NCBI GenBank assembly: GCA_020345785.1
Contig: CP070771.1
Location: 515,735-529,182, forward strand
Reading direction: 5' to 3'
Source: Desulfobacterales bacterium
GTDB taxonomy: Bacteria; Desulfobacterota; Desulfobacteria; Desulfobacterales; JAFDCJ01
Length of the DNA: 13,448 bases
Part shown: piece by piece, positions 8,240 through 13,448 of the stretch
Layout: every line of letters begins with the position of its first letter
Position numbering within the stretch: the stretch's first letter is position 1
The notes under the pieces: model-generated
The model's database searches: none
Told to the model about the DNA's origin: nothing
What the model saw: only the letters and a program-made list of their open reading frames with translations
Position numbers and translations under genes: made by a program

Positions 8240-8255
8240 AGCAATCCGTATGCCA
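8240..8255 (-). promoter_or_regulatory. Sigma-54 (-24/-12) promoter of the phn operon
   Basis: The minus-strand sequence is TGGCATACGGATTGCT. It fits the published consensus TGGCAYR-N4-TTGCW at every defined base and has the required 10 bases between the GG and GC dinucleotides. Transcription should begin near 8229, about 110 bases before phnD1. A sigma-54 activator with an intact GAFTGA loop is encoded immediately upstream, which makes a chance match less likely. Confidence 0.82.
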
Positions 8256-8283
8256 ATCAACAAAATCTTTGGTAAGCGTTCTA

Positions 8284-8298
8284 AATTGCAGCGAATAT
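8284..8298 (-). repeat. Direct repeat flanking the sigma-54 promoter, upstream copy
   Basis: Plus-strand AATTGCAGCGAATAT, one mismatch from 8195-8209. It sits about 55-70 bases before the predicted transcription start, closer than the 80-200 bases usual for sigma-54 enhancers but still possible for a regulator site. Confidence 0.45.
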
Positions 8299-8414
8299 GA
8301 AGAATTTCGGCGGGTGACCTTGGATAACCGTTTGTCGACTTGTGTGCCGGATGTGACACGGAAATATGGTCGGATTAAATGGTATCTATTAGTAATTATT
8401 ATTTAATTTTAAAT

Positions 8415-8434
8415 ATGAGCCGATTGTGGCTCAT
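8415..8434 (-). terminator. Terminator-like hairpin after the sigma-54 activator gene
   Basis: A perfect 7-bp stem (ATGAGCC / GGCTCAT) with a 6-base loop begins 7 bases after the activator's stop codon on the minus strand. An A/T-rich tail with short T runs follows, not a strict T tract. It probably separates activator transcription from the phn promoter. Confidence 0.6.
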
Positions 8435-8441
8435 TCCGGGT

Positions 8442-10802
8442 CTAAATAAGCCCGAACTCATTGAGTTTTCGAAAAAAAGTCCTGCGAGGCAATCCCAGCG
8501 CCGCCGCCGCCTTCGCCTTGTGCCAGCGGTTTTTTTCCAGCGCTTTTAAAATTAGATTTTTTTCAAATTTTTGAACAGCGCCTCTAAAATCAAGTAATTC
8601 CCCTTCAACGGCTGAATTCAGGTTTTGATCTTTTTCCTTTTGAATTCCTGCCGGACCCAGAAAATCAAGATCAGAAGGGCCTTTGAACTGCAGGTCGTTG
8701 ACGGCAATAAATCGTTGGAGCACATTTTGAAGTTCGCGTACATTACCCGACCAGTCATAATTGCAAAGTGCATCCATGATTTTTTTCGGGATGGTTTTCC
8801 TCTTTGCACTGCCGGCGTAGGATTTTAACAGGTGATCGACTAAAAGGGGGATATCTTCCTTGCGCTCTTTCAGGGGCGGAACAGTGATGGGTATCACATG
8901 TATCCGGTAGAAAAAATCCTCTCGCATCAGCCCATTTTTAACTTCCTCCGCCAGATTTTTGTTCGTTGCTGCAATAACCCGTACATCGGCTTGTTGAATT
9001 TTATGCCCCCCGATCGGCGTGTAGCCGCCGCCTTCGATTGCGCGCAACAATTTTGCCTGCATATTCAGCGTCAGCTCAGCGACCTCATCCAGAAATAATG
9101 TGCCCCGATGAGCGAGGTCAAAAAAGCCGGGTTTATCCGCAAAAGCCCCCGTAAAGGCACCTTTGCGGTGGCCAAAAAACTCGCTTTCGAAAAGGGCTTC
9201 AGGAATAGCACCGCAATTCACCGGTACATAGGCGTGTTCATGACGGTCGCTCATCTCGTGTATGGTTCTGGCGATCAATTCCTTGCCGGTGCCGGTTTCG
9301 CCATAGATAATCACACCGGCATCCGAGGCGGCTGCCTGCAGGATGAGGCTGTATATCTCCCTCATCGATGGGCTCTTACCAACGATTTCACCGAATTTAT
9401 ATCTATCTTTGAGGGTAGCCCTGAGTTTTAAGTTCTCATTGCGAAGATTTTCAGCATCCTTTTCCATTAAAATTTCCCGGGTCTTTGCCTCTGTGATGTC
9501 CCTTGCAGTTACCAACACCGCCGGATCGCCTCCCCATTGAAGAACATTGTATCGACCCTCCATCCAAAATTTGCGGCCTTTTGCAGTGGTGCACGGCGCC
9601 TGCCATTTTTTTGCTTGTAATTTTCCGCTGAGAAGGGCTGTGTACATTTCCTCAAACGGCTGTCTGTAATCGTTTTCAAACAAGGGGGCTGCCTCTCGGT
9701 CGATCAATTGATTCGGATCGGAGTAATCGAACATGGAACTGAACGCTTTGTTTGCGTAACGAAGCTTTCCATTTTGAATCAGAATGACGCCGTCGGCGAC
9801 ATGTTCAGACAGAATACGGTATCTTTCTTCGCTCTGGCGTATTGACGCTTCGGCCTGTTTACGCGCTGTTTCATCGCTATAGACAGAGACAATTTCACCT
9901 GACGGAAGTCGATATACAAAATGCTCGCGCCAGCCGCAAATTCTGGCATCCTGATAGAGGGCCGCAGGAAATTGCTCTGGTTTTCCGGTCGCCCAAACTC
10001 TTTGCAATACATCAAAGAGCCCATATTCTTTGACTGCGGGCAATATTTTACATATGCTTTTTCCCAGAATCAATTCCCGCTGTAATTTTTCTATTTTTTG
10101 GGCAGCTGTGTTAATATCAATAACGATGAAGTTCTTGCCGCCATGAATCGCCTTTAAAACGATAACCCCATTTTTGGTGTTTTCAAATATTCCCCGATAG
10201 CGTGCTTCACTCACCTGCAATGCATCCTCAGTTATGCGACTTTCCAAATGGGCTCTAACGCTGGATAGCCCGCAGGTTAGATTCTGCGATAAGATTTCAA
10301 GGAGCTGGACTTCCAGCGGATCAAAGGCATATGGTTCTTCAGAATAAATGTTTAATGCCCCGAGAACCTGTCCGTTGTTTAACAGCGGCAATGCAATCGA
10401 GGAGGCATAACCGTGCCCTGAGGCATCTGTGCGCCACGGTTCATAGCTTGGATCGACCGGTATATCCTTAGCGACCCTTGTAGACCCGCTTCGAACGGCA
10501 TTGCCCGTGGGTCCTTGACTATATATCGAATTGAACCCGGTGAAATCGACATTTTCAAAATAGCCGTCTTCAAATCCCGCCTGGGCAACCGGACAAACCC
10601 TTTTGTCCGAATCCTGCATTGCAAATCCAATCCAGGCTAGCCGATATTTCCCAACCTGCACGATGAGGTTGCAAATTTTATTTAGTAATTCCCTCTCCCT
10701 CAAAGTTCTAATTATGGTTCGATTACATTCCATCAACAGTTTAAAAGCACGGTTATGCCGTTCCGAGCCATATTCTATGAGTCCATAATTATGAAGTTTC
10801 AT
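8442..10802 (-). CDS. Sigma-54-dependent transcriptional activator with GAF-PAS-PAS sensor domains
   Basis: Cytosolic enhancer-binding protein that hydrolyses ATP to open sigma-54 promoters. The 786 residues show an N-terminal GAF domain (about 30-180), two PAS domains (about 200-310 and 325-440), a charged linker likely to be a coiled coil (440-465), an AAA+ domain (about 470-700) and a Fis-type helix-turn-helix (about 750-786). Walker A is GETGTGKE (501-508), the sigma-54-contacting loop GAFTGA is intact (548-553), Walker B is LFLDEV (569-574), and Arg633 in FFYRIHV is a likely arginine finger. There is no receiver domain and no membrane helix, so it should sense a cytosolic ligand or redox state directly. 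GGAGG (10808-10812) 5 bases before the ATG at 10802 fixes the start over an in-frame TTG at 10814. Its position suggests it controls phnD1-D2-C-E; control of the AOR gene is possible but no sigma-54 site was seen there. Confidence 0.95.
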   Translation of the reverse strand: MKLHNYGLIEYGSERHNRAFKLLMECNRTIIRTLRERELLNKICNLIVQVGKYRLAWIGFAMQDSDKRVCPVAQAGFEDGYFENVDFTGFNSIYSQGPTGNAVRSGSTRVAKDIPVDPSYEPWRTDASGHGYASSIALPLLNNGQVLGALNIYSEEPYAFDPLEVQLLEILSQNLTCGLSSVRAHLESRITEDALQVSEARYRGIFENTKNGVIVLKAIHGGKNFIVIDINTAAQKIEKLQRELILGKSICKILPAVKEYGLFDVLQRVWATGKPEQFPAALYQDARICGWREHFVYRLPSGEIVSVYSDETARKQAEASIRQSEERYRILSEHVADGVILIQNGKLRYANKAFSSMFDYSDPNQLIDREAAPLFENDYRQPFEEMYTALLSGKLQAKKWQAPCTTAKGRKFWMEGRYNVLQWGGDPAVLVTARDITEAKTREILMEKDAENLRNENLKLRATLKDRYKFGEIVGKSPSMREIYSLILQAAASDAGVIIYGETGTGKELIARTIHEMSDRHEHAYVPVNCGAIPEALFESEFFGHRKGAFTGAFADKPGFFDLAHRGTLFLDEVAELTLNMQAKLLRAIEGGGYTPIGGHKIQQADVRVIAATNKNLAEEVKNGLMREDFFYRIHVIPITVPPLKERKEDIPLLVDHLLKSYAGSAKRKTIPKKIMDALCNYDWSGNVRELQNVLQRFIAVNDLQFKGPSDLDFLGPAGIQKEKDQNLNSAVEGELLDFRGAVQKFEKNLILKALEKNRWHKAKAAAALGLPRRTFFRKLNEFGLI

Positions 10803-10807
10803 GTTTG

Positions 10808-10812
10808 CCTCC
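10808..10812 (-). promoter_or_regulatory. Ribosome binding site of the sigma-54 activator gene
   Basis: Minus-strand GGAGG with a 5-base spacer to the ATG at 10802. The competing in-frame TTG at 10814 would place this site downstream of the start, so the ATG is preferred. Confidence 0.75.
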
Positions 10813-10883
10813 AAGGCGGGGACGCCAGACGGTTAAAAAAAAAGCGAGTTCTTAGAATAAAACCCAAGGATGTATCCCCCCTT

Positions 10884-11213
10884 TTATCCGCCGCCTGCCA
10901 GGGGAATGATGCTCAAACTGCATGGATGGTGGATGGTCGTTTTTGCGAATTGCTGCGGTGAAATCAACTGTTTGTCCAGTACGACGGCATAGCCGGCATG
11001 CAGATTGCCCTGGCGGTCGGTAACGGCCCGACGAAAGTTGTCGCCCTGGCGCGCGGTTAACGCAGCGATGATTTCCGCAACCGTGGCGCCGGCCGCTATC
11101 TGAAGATCAAATTCGGCTTCGGCTGCCAATCTGGTGAGAAAATCAGAGAGCTTTACGTGCACCGTGACATGCGTGCCGGATTTGTTCGCGGAGTTCTTTT
11201 GGGAGCGTCTCAA
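10884..11213 (-). CDS. MoaD/ThiS-like small beta-grasp protein partnering the AOR
   Basis: Small ubiquitin-fold protein of the sulfur-carrier class. Such proteins end in Gly-Gly, are adenylated by MoeB/MoaB-type enzymes, and donate sulfur in pterin-cofactor synthesis. Seen here: a beta-grasp-like order (VHVKL strand, helix, DLQIAAGATVAEIIAAL as the second strand plus helix, a hydrophobic C-terminal strand) and a C-terminus LAGGG. Such proteins are often encoded beside tungsten AOR genes, probably for the tungstopterin cofactor. The reading overlaps the AOR stop as TTGA, implying translational coupling. The 109 residues include an N-terminal extension of about 17 residues, so a GTG at 11162, which would begin near VHVKL, is an alternative start, though I see no ribosome binding site for it. 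The activator gene follows after 81 bases on the same strand. Confidence 0.78.
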   Translation of the reverse strand: MRRSQKNSANKSGTHVTVHVKLSDFLTRLAAEAEFDLQIAAGATVAEIIAALTARQGDNFRRAVTDRQGNLHAGYAVVLDKQLISPQQFAKTTIHHPCSLSIIPLAGGG

Positions 11214-13108
11214 TCTTTGAATATTCCTTGTTTTTCAAGCATAGTCGCCACCCAGTCCAATCCGAGTTCATACAGCTTCCAGCGTTTGGGAGCTGCGGAC
11301 TGTTGCTCCCAGCCGAGTATGTCATAGATCAGGTTGCGGGTCTCGTAAAACTGCTGACGATCGATGGCCTGGCCTTCCAGGGTGCCGCCCTGCAGCGGCT
11401 CGAAGCACCGCTCCGGCAAATCATCGTCCTTTGGGGTAAAGCCTTGCAGGGCGTTAAAGGCCCGCGCCATGCTGATGGAGCGCTCCGATACTTTCATCAG
11501 CTCCCAGCTGGAGACGTTCCAACCGGTAACCGCTTTGACCAGCGAGACAATCTGATCCAGACTGTACGGCATGAAGGCGCACACACAGGCATTGTTGCTG
11601 ACAGACCGGCTGAGCATCATGTAGGTCCACATGCGCGCCTTGGCCGGACCGAGTTCTGTGCTCTCCAGGGGCTCCAGTATCCCCAGGTTTTGGGCAGCGG
11701 CAAACGTCGGGGCTTCCTCGGAGGCATACATGTTGTCGTGGATATTGGTCATATGCTCGGCACCGGTTGAAGAAAGCGCATAGCCGATGCCCATACCGGC
11801 CTTCCAGCGGGGTTCATGCAATGGGAAAGGCTGCCCCTTGACATGCATGAAACAAGATGCTGCCTCGGCACCCAACTCGGCGGCAATTTTATGGGGGCCT
11901 TCAGCCAGAATATCCCCCAGCCCTTCACGGGTGATGATCTGATTTAACAAATCCAGCATGCCGCGGGCTGAACCGAATTTGAGATCAAGATCCTTCGTGA
12001 AATTTGCAGGCAACAGTCCCCGTTCGGCACACTCCATGGCACCGGATATCATCACACCGGCTGCGATCGTGTCGATCGTGTGGGCGTCGCAGATTTCGTT
12101 TGCTCTGGCGATGGCCTTGAGATCGTTGACCCCGCAATTGGAGCCGAAGGCGCCGATGGTTTCATATTCGGGTCCGCCGTATCGGCGGCTGACCGTCATG
12201 CCTGCCTCATCGACCTCCACCACCCGCTTGCAGTGCACCGGGCAGGCATAGCAGCTTGAGCGGTCCACCAGAATATTATCCGTCATGTAACGACCGCTGA
12301 TCGCCGCGGCATGCTCAAAGCTTCCCTCGCGAAAATTCCGGGTGGGAAGACCGCCGGCGGCATTAAAAAATTCTAGTCCCCGGGCGGTGCCCATTTCGGT
12401 CATGGTGCCCAGGGAGGCCTCATAATTGTCCCGCATCCAGCGCGCAATATCAGCGATTCCTTCTTTATCGGCGACTGCCGGACGCGTATTTCCGTTCACG
12501 GCGATGGCCTTTAATTTTTTGGCGCCCATCACGGCGCCCAGTCCGGACCGACCGATGTAGTCGTGCAGGTCAAGGCCGATGCAGGCAAATCGAATGAGGC
12601 GTTCTCCGCCCGGGCCGATCATGGCGCAGGCGGCCTTTTCATCCCCGACTTGTTGGCGAATGGCCTGCCGGGTTTCAAAGGTTTCCAGACCCCACAAGGA
12701 AGAGGCATCCCGCAGCTCGGCGGAACCGTTGTTAATCCACAGATACACCGGTTTATCGGAACGGCCGGTGACCACGACACCATCATATCCGGCCCAACGC
12801 AGTCTGACGCCCCAATGTCCGCCGCCCTCGCCTTCGCCGTAACCCCCGGTGAGAGGGGACTTCGCACCCGCACTGTTGCGTGCGGCCCCTGGGGCGGCGG
12901 TGCCGGTCAGCACACCGGCGGCGAAAACCAGAATGTTGTCCGGCCCGAGCGGATCACAGTCCGGCGGTATCTCTTTCAGCAGATAATGGGCGACGATGCC
13001 TTTGCCGCCTAAATAGGTGCGGTAAAATTTTTCATCATGTTCATCGACGCTGATTTCCCGGGTGCTTAAATTGACCCGCAGTATCTTTCCCCAATAACCG
13101 TCAGCCAT
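11210..13108 (-). CDS. Aldehyde ferredoxin oxidoreductase family protein (tungsten-pterin enzyme)
   Basis: Cytosolic enzyme of the AOR family, whose members oxidise aldehydes to carboxylic acids (or reduce acids) with ferredoxin at a tungsten bis-pterin centre. The 632 residues are close to the family's 600-620. Seen: the N-terminal cofactor domain start GYWGKILRVNLST, an LGGKG loop (34-38), GRSGLGAVMG (186-195), the [4Fe-4S] motif CYACPVHC with Cys286, Cys289 and Cys293, a distal Cys508 or Cys510 as fourth ligand, Glu314/Glu316 in PEYETIG, and His452 in GAEHM. The usual pterin-binding motifs DxxGLD and DxxGLC are degenerate here (DAHTID at 341-346 and NNACVC at 505-510), so this is probably not a canonical AOR. 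AGGAGG lies 6 bases before the ATG. It forms a unit with the MoaD-like gene. The physiological aldehyde is unknown. Confidence 0.93.
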   Translation of the reverse strand: MADGYWGKILRVNLSTREISVDEHDEKFYRTYLGGKGIVAHYLLKEIPPDCDPLGPDNILVFAAGVLTGTAAPGAARNSAGAKSPLTGGYGEGEGGGHWGVRLRWAGYDGVVVTGRSDKPVYLWINNGSAELRDASSLWGLETFETRQAIRQQVGDEKAACAMIGPGGERLIRFACIGLDLHDYIGRSGLGAVMGAKKLKAIAVNGNTRPAVADKEGIADIARWMRDNYEASLGTMTEMGTARGLEFFNAAGGLPTRNFREGSFEHAAAISGRYMTDNILVDRSSCYACPVHCKRVVEVDEAGMTVSRRYGGPEYETIGAFGSNCGVNDLKAIARANEICDAHTIDTIAAGVMISGAMECAERGLLPANFTKDLDLKFGSARGMLDLLNQIITREGLGDILAEGPHKIAAELGAEAASCFMHVKGQPFPLHEPRWKAGMGIGYALSSTGAEHMTNIHDNMYASEEAPTFAAAQNLGILEPLESTELGPAKARMWTYMMLSRSVSNNACVCAFMPYSLDQIVSLVKAVTGWNVSSWELMKVSERSISMARAFNALQGFTPKDDDLPERCFEPLQGGTLEGQAIDRQQFYETRNLIYDILGWEQQSAAPKRWKLYELGLDWVATMLEKQGIFKD

Positions 13109-13149
13109 GGATTGCCTCCTGTCGGTGGAATTAGGATCACATGTTTCAA

Positions 13150-13208
13150 GCCCTTAGACAATTTCTTTTAACAACATGTTGTCAGAAAGTAAAGGCTTCA
13201 GGTGTCAG
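13150..13208 (+). repeat. Dispersed intergenic repeat, copy 2
   Basis: It runs from GCCCTTAGAC to TTCAGGTGTCAG and is related to 1351-1407 in the same orientation. Its centre is a perfect 12-base palindrome, ACAACATGTTGT (13171-13182), which is broken by one base in copy 1. It could be a mobile-element end, a protein-binding site or both. Confidence 0.75.
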
Positions 13209-13216
13209 CCCAGCCG

Positions 13217-13235
13217 CTGACCGCGGAGCGGTCAG
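13217..13235. repeat. Perfect 8-bp hairpin
   Basis: CTGACCGC (13217-13224), loop GGA, GCGGTCAG (13228-13235). It is G/C-rich and perfectly paired, immediately after dispersed repeat copy 2. No T run follows, so it is not a clear terminator. Confidence 0.7.
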
Positions 13236-13264
13236 TTTGATCGAAAAAAGAAACTCTAAAAAAG

Positions 13265-13306
13265 CGAATATCGAATATCGAATATCGAATATCGAATAAT
13301 GAATAT
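13265..13306 (+). repeat. CGAATAT heptad tandem array
   Basis: Four perfect CGAATAT units (13265-13292) are followed by two degenerate ones (CGAATAA, TGAATAT). An inverted stretch of the same heptads, TTCGATATTCGATATTC, lies at 13394-13410, so the two could form the base of a large stem. Arrays of this kind yield spurious FDIRYSIFDIR-like reading frames; no protein is implied. Confidence 0.8.
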
Positions 13307-13321
13307 TCCGCCGGAGGCGGA
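13307..13321. repeat. Perfect 6-bp hairpin after the heptad array
   Basis: TCCGCC (13307-13312), loop GGA, GGCGGA (13316-13321). It shares its GGA loop and G/C-rich stem style with the hairpin at 13217-13235. Confidence 0.65.
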
Positions 13322-13411
13322 TCGAAGGGAGGCATTCTGTCTATTTTATAAAAAAGACTGAGCACAGCGAAACCACCCTTCGACATTCTGCGGTTCGATA
13401 TTCGATATTCT

Positions 13412-13427
13412 GTCCGCCGCGGCGGAC
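13412..13427. repeat. 16-base perfect palindrome
   Basis: GTCCGCCGCGGCGGAC equals its own reverse complement. It directly follows the inverted heptads (13394-13410), making it part of the same composite repeat. It may be a fold-back end of a non-autonomous element or a protein-binding site. Confidence 0.65.
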
Positions 13428-13448
13428 TGTTCCGTTTAGGTGAAGTTT

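Larger units (their letters stand above)
8119..8441 (-). promoter_or_regulatory. Control region of the phn operon
   Basis: This 323-base gap between the activator gene and phnD1 has no believable gene. Read on the minus strand it holds the activator's terminator-like hairpin (8415-8434), about 150 bases that could carry activator sites, the sigma-54 promoter (8240-8255), a 15-base direct repeat on either side of that promoter (8284-8298 and 8195-8209), and a small GCAAT-TAT-ATTGC hairpin (8143-8155) in the leader. No tandem Pho-box-like sequence was found. Confidence 0.6.
13109..13448. other. Repeat-rich non-coding region upstream of the AOR gene
   Basis: This 340-base region has no supported gene. 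It holds the AOR ribosome binding site and leader, the second dispersed repeat copy (13150-13208), an 8-bp hairpin, a heptad tandem array, a 6-bp hairpin, an inverted copy of the heptads and a 16-base palindrome. No convincing promoter for the AOR gene was recognised and no sigma-54 match was found. Confidence 0.7.

Noticed and set aside
8147..8359. 70-residue minus-strand reading frame between phnD1 and the activator
   Set aside because: It has no recognisable family or ribosome binding site, and the sigma-54 promoter and one direct repeat lie inside it.
8119..8441. Pho box upstream of phnD1
   Set aside because: No tandem CTGTCAT-like direct repeats are visible in the region.
10835..10857. 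Intrinsic terminator between the MoaD-like gene and the activator (run of nine T on the minus strand)
   Set aside because: The run is preceded only by a 4-bp TTCT/AGAA pairing with a one-base centre, which cannot form a stable hairpin.
13109..13200. Sigma-54 promoter for the AOR gene
   Set aside because: No GG-N10-GC element resembling TGGCAYR-N4-TTGCW was found on the minus strand upstream of 13108.
13198..13386. 62-residue minus-strand reading frame containing FDIRYSIFDIRF
   Set aside because: It is the translation of the heptad tandem repeat and hairpins, a known kind of artefact, and starts in repeat DNA.
13265..13410. CRISPR array
   Set aside because: The units are only 7 bases with no spacers, and no cas genes are present.

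Overview
The window looks like the chromosome of an anaerobic, probably sulfate-reducing Desulfobacterota bacterium (Desulfobacterales-like). This is inferred from a tungsten-type aldehyde:ferredoxin oxidoreductase with a MoaD-like partner, a sigma-54 (RpoN) activator of the style common in that phylum, an AcnA-type aconitase, a tripartite tricarboxylate transporter, and A/T-rich dispersed intergenic repeats. No rRNA, tRNA, transposase, integrase or CRISPR array was seen.

Layout. (1) 1-1267, plus strand: the C-terminal half of a TctA permease, cut by the window edge, and a TctB subunit that overlaps it. (2) 1268-1728: a gene-free stretch with a short dispersed repeat followed by a long imperfect inverted repeat. 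(3) 1729-4473, plus strand: acnA, with a hairpin formed over its stop codon. (4) 4590-8118, minus strand: a compact phosphonate/phosphite-type ABC transporter operon, transcribed as phnD1-phnD2-phnC-phnE, with two tandem paralogous binding proteins. It converges on acnA. (5) 8119-8441: its control region. This carries a full-consensus -24/-12 sigma-54 promoter pointing at phnD1, and a direct repeat that brackets that promoter. (6) 8442-10802, minus strand: a GAF-PAS-PAS-AAA+-Fis sigma-54 activator ending in a terminator-like hairpin. (7) 10884-13108, minus strand: an AOR-family oxidoreductase gene and, overlapping its stop codon, a MoaD/ThiS-like protein gene. (8) 13109-13448: a second copy of the dispersed repeat, a CGAATAT tandem array and several perfect hairpins.

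How the parts may work together. The activator lies directly upstream of the transporter and has the GAFTGA motif needed to contact sigma-54. The transporter has a sigma-54 promoter. The simplest reading is a local circuit in which a cytosolic ligand sensed by GAF/PAS domains switches on an oxyanion/phosphonate-like uptake system. The AOR and MoaD-like genes lie just upstream on the same strand and may be part of the same response, but that is only proximity. No phosphonate-degrading enzyme, phosphite dehydrogenase or Pho-box-like site is visible, so the transported substrate stays open. The transporter-regulator block also looks more A/T-rich than acnA and the AOR gene.
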